Positions 26,994 to 35,044 of a stretch of 64,000 bases of DNA are shown in pieces (the first letter of the stretch is position 1; every line of letters starts with the position of its first letter). This DNA is from Belliella calami (GTDB lineage Bacteria > Bacteroidota > Bacteroidia > Cytophagales > Cyclobacteriaceae): contig NZ_JAKZGS010000011.1 of NCBI RefSeq assembly GCF_022549695.1, forward strand, positions 62,001 through 126,000, written 5' to 3'. The position numbers and the translations under genes are program-made. Under the pieces are notes generated by a model. That model saw only the letters and a list, made by a program, of their open reading frames with translations, was not told where the DNA came from and did no database searches.

Positions 26994-27083
26994 GGTAATG
27001 ATTTTTCAATATTAGTATTCAAAATGATGCCATTCGGAAAACAGACTGATTTTGAACATATTGAGCAAATTTACTATAAATAA

Positions 27084-27120
27084 TGTCCAAATACGAACAA
27101 TTTATGGTCATTAGTGGACA
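27084..27120. promoter_or_regulatory. dyad upstream of the NtrC-family gene
   Basis: TGTCCA (27084-27089) and TGGACA (27115-27120) form an inverted repeat with centres 31 bases apart, about three helical turns. It lies between the divergent NtrC-like and FKBP genes. A palindromic, helically phased site is what a dimeric Fis-type activator would bind, but six-base arms can arise by chance. Confidence 0.3.
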
Positions 27121-27139
27121 GAATTCAAATGATTATTAC

Positions 27140-27175
27140 TTTGGTTTTAATCCCTATCAAAAATTCATAACTTTG
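27140..27175 (+). promoter_or_regulatory. candidate promoter of the FKBP gene
   Basis: TAACTTTG at 27168-27175 matches TAnnTTTG and ends 27 bases before the start codon. A TTTG at 27140-27143 lies 24 bases upstream, slightly more than the usual spacing, so the -33 assignment is weak. Confidence 0.4.
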
Positions 27176-27202
27176 AACTTTACAAAACAGAATAAATAAA
27201 AT

Positions 27203-27631
27203 ATGTCATTAGCAAGTAAAGGAAATTCGGTAAAAGTTCACTACACAGGGAAATTGAAAAGTGGAATTGTTTTCGATTCTTCAGAAAATAGAGAGCCACT
27301 TCAATTTGTATTAGGTGATGGAAATATGATTAAAGGCTTTGATGCGGCCGTTCACGGTATGCAAATTGGAGAAGCCAAGAGTGTCACTATCCCTTCTGAG
27401 GAGGCATATGGTGAAAAAAGAGATGATATGATGGTGGATATTCCGAGAGCGGAAGTTCCGGCAGATATTTCTCCAGAAGTAGGTATGGACTTGACATTGC
27501 AAGGGCCTCAAGGTCAGCCAATGCCGGTGAAAGTTGTAGCTGTTGATGAAGAAAAAATCACTTTGGATGCTAACCACCCATTGGCTGGTGAGGATTTGAT
27601 TTTCGATATTACTTTGGTAGAAATCGATTGA
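27203..27631 (+). CDS. FKBP-type peptidyl-prolyl isomerase, SlyD-like
   Basis: A 142-residue cytoplasmic FKBP-type isomerase of the SlyD-like group. Its start GNSVKVHYTGKLKSGIVFDSS and FVLGDGNMIKGFDAAVHGM form the FKBP half-barrel. The inserted flap domain, SEEAYGEKRDDMMVDIPRAE through VVAVDEEKITLDANHPLAGEDL, is the SlyD chaperone insert, and the final strand is LIFDITLVEI. Unlike E. coli SlyD there is no His/Cys-rich metal-binding tail. It helps protein folding. The gene has its own candidate promoter and a strong terminator and is probably monocistronic. Confidence 0.93.
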   Translation: MSLASKGNSVKVHYTGKLKSGIVFDSSENREPLQFVLGDGNMIKGFDAAVHGMQIGEAKSVTIPSEEAYGEKRDDMMVDIPRAEVPADISPEVGMDLTLQGPQGQPMPVKVVAVDEEKITLDANHPLAGEDLIFDITLVEID

Positions 27632-27650
27632 TTGTAATTTGATAAAAGAT

Positions 27651-27689
27651 AAAAAAAGTCGCTGGAAGATAATTTCAGCGACTTTTTTT
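27651..27689. terminator. bidirectional terminator between FKBP gene and convergent gene
   Basis: A stem AAAAAAAGTCGCTG (27651-27664) pairs with CAGCGACTTTTTTT (27676-27689) around an 11-base loop. A-run and T-run on both sides allow termination in both directions. The last bases coincide with the stop of the convergent gene. Confidence 0.88.
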
Positions 27690-28134
27690 ATTCATTGACT
27701 TGAGAATCTACACTCTTTTTGCTTCCTGGCGGAATTGCATAAATGCTTTTTGTTATGTTGTATTTAGAATTCCCTACTTCAACTACGAAAAGCTGGCTTT
27801 GGATGTGGCTTAGATCATAAGATTTTTTACCATTATCCTCAGGCATAATCCTATCTTCAAAAAGAAGATTTCCAAGTGTATCAAATACTTTGACTTTGGT
27901 GATTTCAACAGATTTTTTGTCCAAAATGATCGAGAATTTTTTGATTCCTTCAGCTTTCAAGTCAAATGAAACCCGCTCTTTGTTCAGATCTGCCGGGAAA
28001 GAAATTTCAGCTTCAACCTTAGTCCGTTTTTTAAAAATCTGTGCATTGGAAACAATTGACATATTCAACAACATGGATGTTGTGAATATAAGTGTCATGT
28101 TAAAAATGTACTTGCGGTCTATAGGTTTATTCAT
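27688..28134 (-). CDS. exported protein of unknown function
   Basis: This is a 148-residue protein from the ATG at 28134 (the frame extends six codons further to a TTG). A long N-terminal hydrophobic stretch ends in SNAQ, a likely signal peptidase I site near residue 32. The mature part, with FDLKAEGIKKFSIILDKKSV and VKVFDTLGNLLFEDRI, looks like a beta-sandwich; D-T-L-G-N and the FVVEVGNSKYNITKSI end resemble type IX sorting-like domains, but the length and C-terminus differ, so it is not called as one. It is probably periplasmic. No neighbour suggests a function. Confidence 0.6.
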   Translation of the reverse strand: MNKPIDRKYIFNMTLIFTTSMLLNMSIVSNAQIFKKRTKVEAEISFPADLNKERVSFDLKAEGIKKFSIILDKKSVEITKVKVFDTLGNLLFEDRIMPEDNGKKSYDLSHIQSQLFVVEVGNSKYNITKSIYAIPPGSKKSVDSQVNE

Positions 28135-28215
28135 ACTTTTGCAAAATTGCAAAAATCAAACCATTTAATCATTGTTTTTAGAAAGGATTTAACAATTTTT
28201 TGAATTATTTCTCAA

Positions 28216-29046
28216 TCATAGATTTGAAAGAGGTGTGTTTGCTTTTGAAAAAATGTACAACGATTCTTTGTCGTAAAAAACTACAGTTTGCGTAGATATG
28301 AGTACTTGGTGTGAATCAAGGTATTCCGGGATTTTATATTCACTACTTTTACCGTTTTGATAGTTTGTGATACTCAATGTCTGCTGTTGTACTGTCAGCA
28401 GATTATCTTTCCAAAAACTTAATCTTTGTTCATCAACTATGCTCATTGTCTTGATGAAGTTTGCCTGATTATCCAAAATTGTGATACCTTCATCCTTGAT
28501 TTTTAAAAACACAAGGTTTTGATACTCCTTGATTTCTTGAATCTGCAAAATTGAACTTGTGAGAATTAAGTTTAATGGCTGTTTTTGTAAGATCTGGTTC
28601 CTTCTGTGGTCATACTGATTTAGGCTAAAATCTGACTCATCATATATCCAAATTATATTGTTGTTTCCAAGTGTCGCTGCTCGGGCAAGGCTAATATCTT
28701 TTTGTTGGATTATGTTTTCGGATATAGGATTCAGAAATCTGTCAAGGATCCTGTATTCTTGTAAATCAACCGAAAAAGTAAAAATATTGACTGTCCAAGC
28801 GGCTTCAATTTGATCAATTTTCCCCTGTCTTGATGGGGAGAAATTGTTCAATAATTCACCATTTCCATCATATTGATAGATATTCCCTTCTTGATTTGTG
28901 ACAAATATAAAACCTTGATTGTCAAATGATACTTGGCTAAGTCTATCGATTTTAATTTCTAATGGCTTTTTCCAATGCTCACTTTGCGCTACACTCCATT
29001 GAATGCAAAAAATTGAAAAGATAAAAATCAAATAAGACCTCCTCAT
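28216..29046 (-). CDS. exported beta-propeller-like protein of unknown function
   Basis: This 276-residue protein has a signal peptide (MRRSYLIFIFSIFCIQWSVAQ). The mature part shows repeated blocks such as VSFDNQGFIFVTNQEGNIYQYD and GITILDNQANFIKTM, the short beta-meander pattern of a WD40/NHL-like propeller. No catalytic motif is seen. It starts in a 4-base overlap with the lpxH stop, so it is translationally coupled to lpxH. That coupling suggests an envelope role, but nothing more specific can be said. Confidence 0.6.
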   Translation of the reverse strand: MRRSYLIFIFSIFCIQWSVAQSEHWKKPLEIKIDRLSQVSFDNQGFIFVTNQEGNIYQYDGNGELLNNFSPSRQGKIDQIEAAWTVNIFTFSVDLQEYRILDRFLNPISENIIQQKDISLARAATLGNNNIIWIYDESDFSLNQYDHRRNQILQKQPLNLILTSSILQIQEIKEYQNLVFLKIKDEGITILDNQANFIKTMSIVDEQRLSFWKDNLLTVQQQTLSITNYQNGKSSEYKIPEYLDSHQVLISTQTVVFYDKESLYIFSKANTPLSNL

Positions 29047-29804
29047 TTGTCAAAAGTTTTTAGTGTCACTTTTTCTCCATCGAAGACACCAAAAGTGTTT
29101 TGGTTTACCCACTCTCCAAGGTTGATGTAAGTTGAAGATTTACCTACTTCCAATTCTAAAGGCAAATGCCTATGACCGAAAATGTAGTAATCGAAATGTT
29201 GTCTTTTATCCATTTCTTTACAATATTCCCAAAGCCATTCATCATTTCCCTTGAATTCATGTTCGTTCTTATTGTTGTTTGCAAGTCGGCTGTTGCTTGA
29301 CCATTTGTGTGCGATTCTCATGCCTAAGTCAGGGTGAAGCCATTTGAACAGCCATTTACAAAAAGGGTTTGTGAATAGTTTTTTCAGGATCTTGTACGTT
29401 TCATCTCCAGGTCCTAATCCATCGCCATGTCCGATCAAGAATTTTTTGTTTTCTATCTCCATTTCGATTGGATGATGATAGACTGGAATTCCCAATTCTT
29501 TGGTAAAGTAATCTTTCATCCAAAGATCGTGGTTGCCTGTAAAAAAAACTATGGGTATATTTTTATCTCTTAGGTCTGCGATTTTCCCCATAAAGCGGAT
29601 AAATCCCTTAGGTATAACCTTATCATATTCAAACCAAAAATCGAATATATCGCCAACAAGAAAAATTGCAGCAGCTTCATCTTCTATGGAATTGAGCCAT
29701 CTGATGATTTTTTTTTCTCGGATTGTGCTTGAAGTTTCGTTTGGAGCTCCAAGATGAAAATCTGAGGCAAAAAACACTTTTTTCTGATGCAACTGTATGT
29801 TCAT
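29043..29804 (-). CDS. lpxH: UDP-2,3-diacylglucosamine diphosphatase
   Basis: LpxH hydrolyses UDP-2,3-diacyl-GlcN to lipid X and UMP in lipid A synthesis at the inner membrane. The 253-residue protein has the full set of metal ligands: ASDFHLGAPNE (about 13-23), VGDIFDFWFEYD, FTGNHDLWMKD, GHGDGLGPGDETYK and FGHRHLPLE. The extended membrane-facing insertion between these motifs, rich in W/F/K, is also present. A second, more diverged metallophosphoesterase is encoded at 23010-23882; this copy is the closer match to LpxH. It lies 28 bases after the WG-repeat gene on the same strand. Confidence 0.88.
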   Translation of the reverse strand: MNIQLHQKKVFFASDFHLGAPNETSSTIREKKIIRWLNSIEDEAAAIFLVGDIFDFWFEYDKVIPKGFIRFMGKIADLRDKNIPIVFFTGNHDLWMKDYFTKELGIPVYHHPIEMEIENKKFLIGHGDGLGPGDETYKILKKLFTNPFCKWLFKWLHPDLGMRIAHKWSSNSRLANNNKNEHEFKGNDEWLWEYCKEMDKRQHFDYYIFGHRHLPLELEVGKSSTYINLGEWVNQNTFGVFDGEKVTLKTFDK

Positions 29805-29832
29805 GCTATGTGGTTCAGGAGTAAGAATTGTC

Positions 29833-31404
29833 TTAATCGGCTTTCCTTTTTCTGTTTCCTTTATCCTTTTTGTCTGTCTCGGTTTCTGGTATTGTATAGG
29901 TGTCTTCTGCCAAGATCAATTTTGAGGTGTTGTCAAAAAGAATGTTTTTGTAATAAATAGGTAGAACGAAGTTTCCACTCTCGTCGATTACCCCGTATTT
30001 ATCACCTTTACGAACAAGGATCATGTTTGCATTTTCTTTTCTCAATTCGTCAAACTGCGGCTCTACTACTTCTTGCCCCAGTGAATTTATCAATCCAAAA
30101 ACTCCGTTTGATTCCGTAATGTAATAGTAGTCAGGAAGGAGAGAAACGCGATCATATCCTTTGTCAGTCAAAATGCTTCCACTTTTATCAATTAGATAAC
30201 TGCTTCCGTTTTTCTGTGCTATCGCAAATCCTTGGTTATATCGGGTGACGCCATCATATTCGTTGGCCACAGTCATCTCGCCTTGTTTGTTGACGAAGCC
30301 CCATTTTCCCCCGTTTTTGACAGCGGCTAAGCCTTCATAAAAGGGTAGGGCTTCGTCGAATCCGTTTTGGATCACCCAAGACCCATTTTTATCAATAAAA
30401 CCAAATTTACCTGATTTTATAGAGGGGTAAAGGTTTTCATTCCCTGGAAATATACCTTCGATATTGATAGATGGAGTGACTTCCCATCCATTGATTCCCA
30501 ATAAACCTATCTTGTTTTCTCTGGAATATACATTGTATTTTTCTTTTCCTACTAGTTTTACTTTCTCCATTCCAGTCATATCCAGTAATATCCCATCTTT
30601 TTTCATCACCCTGCGGAGTTTGCCATGAATGTATTCTAGCATCATGGTGTTTTCCAAAGTGATTTTATGGTAACTGGTGTATTTGATGTCAGCTCGTTCT
30701 TCTCGTGCATGGATAAGCATATATTGGCTGCCGTCGTATGCGTAAAAATAGTCATCTTCCAAATATGTCATTTCGTCAATAATTGGTTCGAGAATATATT
30801 TCCCTTCTCTATTGATCAGTCCATAACCTGTGCTTTCATGGGATATTATAAAGTTTTCATTTATTTCTCTGAGATCGTCAAAAGTTTTATAGGGATTGGC
30901 AGATATAGGCAATGAATATCCGTTTTCAGATTTGGCAATGACTTGACCGTTTTTTGTAAGAATGGCATTTTCGAAAGAACCAATCATTTCTATTGATCTT
31001 TTCATTCTATCATAAACCCAGAAATCTTTTCCTTTCTTGGCAAGCAATCTGGTATAGAATACCTGGATATCATCATATTCAGGGGCAAAAATCTCCTCCC
31101 CATATTCATGAAATGCTCCCAAACCATTCGGTCCTTTGACAATTAGCCAAGGCTCCAAATATTGATGTACAGATTCTCCCTTCAAATCTAAGAATGGTCG
31201 ATATTCTTTACTCAGCAAGCGTAATTGATTATTAGCTGTACTGATCCGTACAGTTTCTCCCAAGATTTTGATTTGGTCGTACGAAATCCTGGATTTTAAC
31301 GTTAAATTTTGATCGTAAATTTCCCAAGTTTGGCTAAACCCAAGACTTGGGAAAAGTAAACTCAATATCAAAAAGAACTTTTTAGAATAATAATTTAATT
31401 TCAT
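29833..31404 (-). CDS. exported WG-repeat protein
   Basis: This 523-residue protein has a signal peptide (MKLNYYSKKFFLILSLLFPSLGFSQ) and many WG repeats, each with the pattern G-L-I/F-x-x-x-G-x-x-V-x-P/x-x-Y-D. Clear copies include YGLINREGKYILEPIIDE, GKWGFVNKQGEMTVANEYD, NGVFGLINSLGQEVVEPQFD and DKYGVIDESGNFVLPIYY. The repeats form beta-rich solenoid-like units whose function is unknown. A basic tail (KDKGNRKRKAD) ends the chain. It precedes lpxH in the same direction, so it may share its transcript. It is probably periplasmic. Confidence 0.8.
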   Translation of the reverse strand: MKLNYYSKKFFLILSLLFPSLGFSQTWEIYDQNLTLKSRISYDQIKILGETVRISTANNQLRLLSKEYRPFLDLKGESVHQYLEPWLIVKGPNGLGAFHEYGEEIFAPEYDDIQVFYTRLLAKKGKDFWVYDRMKRSIEMIGSFENAILTKNGQVIAKSENGYSLPISANPYKTFDDLREINENFIISHESTGYGLINREGKYILEPIIDEMTYLEDDYFYAYDGSQYMLIHAREERADIKYTSYHKITLENTMMLEYIHGKLRRVMKKDGILLDMTGMEKVKLVGKEKYNVYSRENKIGLLGINGWEVTPSINIEGIFPGNENLYPSIKSGKFGFIDKNGSWVIQNGFDEALPFYEGLAAVKNGGKWGFVNKQGEMTVANEYDGVTRYNQGFAIAQKNGSSYLIDKSGSILTDKGYDRVSLLPDYYYITESNGVFGLINSLGQEVVEPQFDELRKENANMILVRKGDKYGVIDESGNFVLPIYYKNILFDNTSKLILAEDTYTIPETETDKKDKGNRKRKAD

Positions 31405-31457
31405 GTTTAAAGTAAATTGAAAAGTAAAATAAGGCTTTTAGAACTGTATTTCAAAAA

Positions 31458-31489
31458 AAAAATAGATGTCATTTATGACATCTATTTTT
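31458..31489. terminator. bidirectional terminator downstream of hemA
   Basis: A perfect 14-base-pair stem, AAAAATAGATGTCA (31458-31471) against TGACATCTATTTTT (31476-31489), has a TTTA loop. A-runs on the left give a U-run for minus-strand transcripts. It would end the hemA transcript just after the small frame at 31528-31632 and insulate the WG-repeat gene. Confidence 0.85.
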
Positions 31490-31527
31490 GTATGCGTAAC
31501 TGCCTCCATAATTAATATCCTCATTAA

Positions 31528-31632
31528 CTAGGGACATGCATTGAATTCATCTACTGTCGTAAGTCCAAAGTCGTCTATTATCTGCATGATTTTATAAGAA
31601 AAATCATCTATTGGTGTAAAACAGATAATCAA
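31528..31632 (-). CDS. possible small protein overlapping the hemA stop
   Basis: A 34-codon frame opens with TTG at 31632, overlapping the hemA stop codon, and ends in TAG at 31528. The predicted peptide includes CFTPIDDFSYKIMQIIDDF and ends DEFNACP. An internal ATG at codon 16 would give a 19-residue peptide. The composition is protein-like and the terminator follows directly, so this could be a co-translated micro-protein or the relic of a longer gene. No family recognised. Confidence 0.3.
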   Translation of the reverse strand: MIICFTPIDDFSYKIMQIIDDFGLTTVDEFNACP

Positions 31633-32900
31633 GATTTTTTTTCACTGATTCTTTCCAAATCAAAAAGGTCAGATAAGATTTCGATCATATTATCTGCTTG
31701 ATCTCTTTGACATGCAGCTCTAAGTTGTACTACTGGTACTTTGAGTATTTTTTGCATCATACTTTTTGTGATCCTGTCAATTACATCTATTTCTTTTTGG
31801 TCTGCATTTTTTAGGAACCTTTCCATTTCTTCAAGTCGAATTTGCTCTAGAGCATTTTTCAACTTGTTGATAGTAGGAGAGACCATCATTTCTTTTTTCC
31901 AATTGTAAAACTCATCTATACTTTCTACAATGATTTGCTCTACTTTCGGTACTGCCGCCAGTCTATTCTCCAAAGTTTCTGAAGCTTTGCTTCTAATGTT
32001 ATCTACATTATAAAGCAAGACACCGGGTACATCTTCTATAGATGTCTCAATGCTTCTCGGAACAGAAAGATCCACAAACAATTTGTAACTGGATATGTCG
32101 AATGACTTGACTAGATTTTTTGTAATGAATGGATCTGACTTCATGATAGAGGAGATGATGACATCTGACTCTTTCATTGCTTCGATGACATTTTCAAAAG
32201 GAATGACATCAAACCCCATTTCTGAACCCAATATTTGAGCTTTTTCAAAGGTCCTATTAGTGATCGTCACTTTCGCATTTGGTAGATGAACCATGTTTTT
32301 GGCTACATCTTCCCCGATTTCGCCTACACCTATCAACAGAATCCTTGGTTCAAAAATATTTGAAGTCAATTCTTCGATCAGTTCGACTGCAGCATAAGAA
32401 ACAGAAGCCGCTCCATCTCTGAAAGCTGTTTCTTGCACGACTCTTTTGTTGGTGAAAAAAATCGTATGCATCAATCTGTGAAGAAAAGGACCTGCTAAAT
32501 TAAGATCAGCAGATGCTTGGTATGCTCGCTTTACTTGGTTTGAGATTTGCATATCGCCTACGACCTGCGCTTCAAGTCCCATAGAAACTTTGAAAAGATG
32601 GTTGATAGCTTCTCTATCGTTATTGAATATTTTGAAATATTCTAAATAATTGATGATTGTGGTAATACCCTTTTCTAATCCAATCAGCTTGATGATCTCC
32701 GAACTGAGGTCTAAATCATGTGAATAGTAAATCTCAGTCCTATTGCAAGTGGATAGGATCAGGGTGTCGGTAACACTGAAAAAATCTTTTAATTTCACCA
32801 AAAGTGCATGGATAGAACCTTCGTCTAAAGCGATGATCTCCCTTATCTCTACTGGAGCACTTTTATGTGATAAACTTATTGCTCTAAACTTGTTTTGCAT
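31629..32900 (-). CDS. hemA: glutamyl-tRNA reductase
   Basis: HemA reduces glutamyl-tRNA(Glu) to glutamate-1-semialdehyde, the first committed step of C5 tetrapyrrole synthesis. The 423-residue length fits. The catalytic cysteine is C52 in STCNRTEIYY; the substrate-binding part includes EAQVVGDMQISNQVKRAYQ; the NADPH loop is LLIGVGEIGEDVAKNM; and NRTFEKAQ and VDLSVPRSIE follow. The C-terminal dimerisation region is present (QLRAACQRDQADNMIE). The gene is preceded by TAAATTTG on the minus strand and seems to be alone apart from the small frame at its end. Other hem genes are outside the window. Confidence 0.96.
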   Translation of the reverse strand: MQNKFRAISLSHKSAPVEIREIIALDEGSIHALLVKLKDFFSVTDTLILSTCNRTEIYYSHDLDLSSEIIKLIGLEKGITTIINYLEYFKIFNNDREAINHLFKVSMGLEAQVVGDMQISNQVKRAYQASADLNLAGPFLHRLMHTIFFTNKRVVQETAFRDGAASVSYAAVELIEELTSNIFEPRILLIGVGEIGEDVAKNMVHLPNAKVTITNRTFEKAQILGSEMGFDVIPFENVIEAMKESDVIISSIMKSDPFITKNLVKSFDISSYKLFVDLSVPRSIETSIEDVPGVLLYNVDNIRSKASETLENRLAAVPKVEQIIVESIDEFYNWKKEMMVSPTINKLKNALEQIRLEEMERFLKNADQKEIDVIDRITKSMMQKILKVPVVQLRAACQRDQADNMIEILSDLFDLERISEKKS

Positions 32901-32919
32901 TTTTATTGACTTTCGGGTA

Positions 32920-32927
32920 CAAATTTA
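32920..32927 (-). promoter_or_regulatory. candidate -7 promoter element of hemA
   Basis: On the minus strand these bases read TAAATTTG, a match to TAnnTTTG, 20 bases before the hemA start. The matching -33 box is unclear (TTTC at 20 bases, TTTG at 15). Confidence 0.4.
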
Positions 32928-33134
32928 ATTTATAAAGCGTAGCAAAAGAAAATTTTGAATAATCAGATTGCAATTTAAAACCTGTCTAAATAAGGTGTTT
33001 CAAATCTTTTTTTCTTCCACAAATATCGGCATTCTTGGATTGTAATGCCAATCTTATTAACTTATGTACCATAGATACGATCTATAACACCAAATTGGAT
33101 TTAAATTTTTGGATTAACTTTTACAGAATCAATT

Positions 33135-33812
33135 ATGGTATCAAAAATTAAGTTTTTTCTAAAAAACACTTTTGGATTTACGAATAGGGAGTCTAGAGGT
33201 TTTGTGTTGCTTTTGCCTGTCTTGGCAGTCCTATATGCAGTTCCTGTCGTGCATAGTAGAATAATAGAGAAAAGGAAGGGTTTGGAGTATGAGACCTACC
33301 TTAAGAAGATGGATAGTTTGGAAATTGCTGGCTGGAGTCGATTGAATGTCAGTTATATCAATCAAGATTCCAGTAAGTCAAAGCCAAGTTACCAAAAAAG
33401 AAACCAACCTAAGCTCAACAAAATATTGTTTGATGAAGCAGATTCTATCGTTCTGCAGATTGTCCCTGGCATAGGGTCGGCTACAGCTGGTAGGATTGTC
33501 AAGTTTCGGGATGCAATAGGCGGGATGCATCACAAAGATCAGTTGTTAGATGTATATGGATTGACTCCTGAAGTCCTCGAAAGGGTATTTGAGTATTTTG
33601 AATTCCAACCTGGTATCAAGACCAAAATCAACATCAATACTGCTGATGTCGGAACCCTAGCTAAGCATCCATATATTAATTATGGAAGTGCCAAAGTAAT
33701 TGTGGCATACAGAGAACAGCATGGGGATTATCAGCAATCAGAAGATTTGCTGAAGGTGAGGATATTCAGTCAGGAATGGATAGATAGAGTGAAACCTTAT
33801 TTAGAATTTTGA
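33135..33812 (+). CDS. helix-hairpin-helix protein, ComEA-like
   Basis: This 225-residue protein has one N-terminal membrane helix (about 22-40, SRGFVLLLPVLAVLYAVPVV), a basic linker and two to three helix-hairpin-helix motifs. The first is EADSIVLQIVPGIGSATAGRIVKFRDAIGG; the second is KINTADVGTLAKHPYINYGSAKVIVAYREQHG. The INTAD start and the GxG hairpins are the DNA-binding features of ComEA-like proteins. The anchor plus HhH layout points to periplasmic DNA binding, perhaps in DNA uptake, but no competence gene is near, so the process is inferred only. Confidence 0.8.
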   Translation: MVSKIKFFLKNTFGFTNRESRGFVLLLPVLAVLYAVPVVHSRIIEKRKGLEYETYLKKMDSLEIAGWSRLNVSYINQDSSKSKPSYQKRNQPKLNKILFDEADSIVLQIVPGIGSATAGRIVKFRDAIGGMHHKDQLLDVYGLTPEVLERVFEYFEFQPGIKTKININTADVGTLAKHPYINYGSAKVIVAYREQHGDYQQSEDLLKVRIFSQEWIDRVKPYLEF

Positions 33813-33879
33813 CTAGGTAGTTAATTACTTAGGCAAACTGTTTAATTAAAATATTTTTGATTTTTAATTTTTTATAAAA

Positions 33880-34248
33880 ATGGAAAGAAAATGTATGAAT
33901 CCGACTTGCATGCGACCAATTTTGGGTCGTTCGGACAAAAGGTATTGTTGTGATCAATGTAGAAGTGCACATTTCAACGACAAAAAAAAGGATAACGATC
34001 TTAACCTGTTCTCCTTAATTCCTAAAATACAGAAACAAAACAGAGAGATTTTGATGGTTATTCACAACAAATATGGTGATCATGCAAAGGTTTCAAAAAA
34101 TTATCTTTTGATGATTGGTTACAATTTTGTGTATCAGACCCATTCGATGATGGATTATAATGGAGGATACTATCAATGCTGTTTTGAATTTTCGATAAAA
34201 GTAATTGATAAATATTGGGTAGAAGTCTCTCGAAATGTCAAATATTGA
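33880..34248 (+). CDS. small zinc-finger-like protein of unknown function
   Basis: This 122-residue protein starts with a compact cysteine cluster, C5-x4-C10 and C23-C24-x2-C27 (MERKCMNPTCMRP, YCCDQCRSAHFNDKKK), which looks like a treble-clef or zinc-ribbon nucleic-acid binding element. A helical middle (about 45-75) and a tyrosine/cysteine-rich end (YNGGYYQCCFEFS) follow. No signal peptide. It is 67 bases downstream of the HhH gene, same strand, and may be a small nucleic-acid-associated protein. Family not recognised. Confidence 0.6.
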   Translation: MERKCMNPTCMRPILGRSDKRYCCDQCRSAHFNDKKKDNDLNLFSLIPKIQKQNREILMVIHNKYGDHAKVSKNYLLMIGYNFVYQTHSMMDYNGGYYQCCFEFSIKVIDKYWVEVSRNVKY

Positions 34249-34474
34249 AAAATATGATAAGAAGCCATTTTACTCCTTGATTCTCGCTTTAGAGTTAGGA
34301 ATCTACCTTAGAAATGGATTTTGATTTAGACTTTGAGTATTTATAATATTTAAAGTCTCTTCTTGCCTATTACGCATCATTGGGGGTGCTTATATTTTTT
34401 TTAACTTTTTTTCACAACCCATGCAACCTATTTTTACAATTCTGTATCTACCTATTTGAAAGCCACAAAAAAGC

Positions 34475-35044
34475 ATGTTCACAAGAAAAACTTTTAATTC
34501 TGAATCTGACATCATCGAAGGTTGCCTCAAAGGAGAGCGGAAAGCGCAGCAGCATTTGTATGAGAGATATTCAAGCAAGTTTTTCGCTATTGCGATTCGA
34601 TATACAAAAGATCGAGAGATAGCAGAGGATGTGATGATTGAGTCTTTTATGAAAATATTTGAAAAGCTGGATCAATATGAATCAAAAGGAAGTTTCGAAG
34701 GCTGGATGAAAAGAATCATAGTTACCCAATCACTTTTGACTTTGAGGAATAATAAAAACCTCAGCATGGAAGTCAATATGGAAGAAGGATCAGATTTCGT
34801 GAATCATCAATATGAATTGAATAGCCTTGAAGCGGATGATCTTATGGAATTGATAGAAGAACTTCCTACGGGTTACAGAACGGTATTTAACCTTTATGCA
34901 ATAGAAGGATATAGTCATTCTGAAATAGCAGATCTACTAGGTATCACAGAGAGTACTTCCAAGTCACAATTAAATCGAGCTAGGAATTTATTGAAACAAA
35001 AAATAGCCGAACAACAACTTAAAGAAAGGAGAATCAATGGCTAA
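34475..35044 (+). CDS. ECF-type RNA polymerase sigma factor
   Basis: This 189-residue sigma-70 family factor of ECF type has region 2 (about 12-85: LYERYSSKFFAIAIRYTKDREIAEDVMIESFMKIFEKLDQYE, then FEGWMKRIIV) and region 4 (about 128-180: LPTGYRTVFNLYAIEGYSHSEIADLLGITESTSKSQLNRAR). Regions 1.1, 1.2 and 3 are absent. It directs RNA polymerase to its own promoter set. Its stop overlaps the next gene, a membrane protein likely to be its anti-sigma factor, by 8 bases. The downstream envelope genes are probably part of the same operon and regulon. Confidence 0.93.
   Translation: MFTRKTFNSESDIIEGCLKGERKAQQHLYERYSSKFFAIAIRYTKDREIAEDVMIESFMKIFEKLDQYESKGSFEGWMKRIIVTQSLLTLRNNKNLSMEVNMEEGSDFVNHQYELNSLEADDLMELIEELPTGYRTVFNLYAIEGYSHSEIADLLGITESTSKSQLNRARNLLKQKIAEQQLKERRING

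Noticed and set aside
24278-27202. Sigma54 (-24/-12) promoter controlled by the NtrC-like protein
   Set aside because: No TGGCAC-N5-TTGC-like pair was found in the intergenic regions next to this gene or elsewhere in gaps of the window.
27688-28134. Type IX secretion C-terminal sorting domain
   Set aside because: The fragment FDTLGNLLFEDRI is reminiscent of such domains, but the protein is short and the chain continues well beyond the expected end, so the call is not supported.
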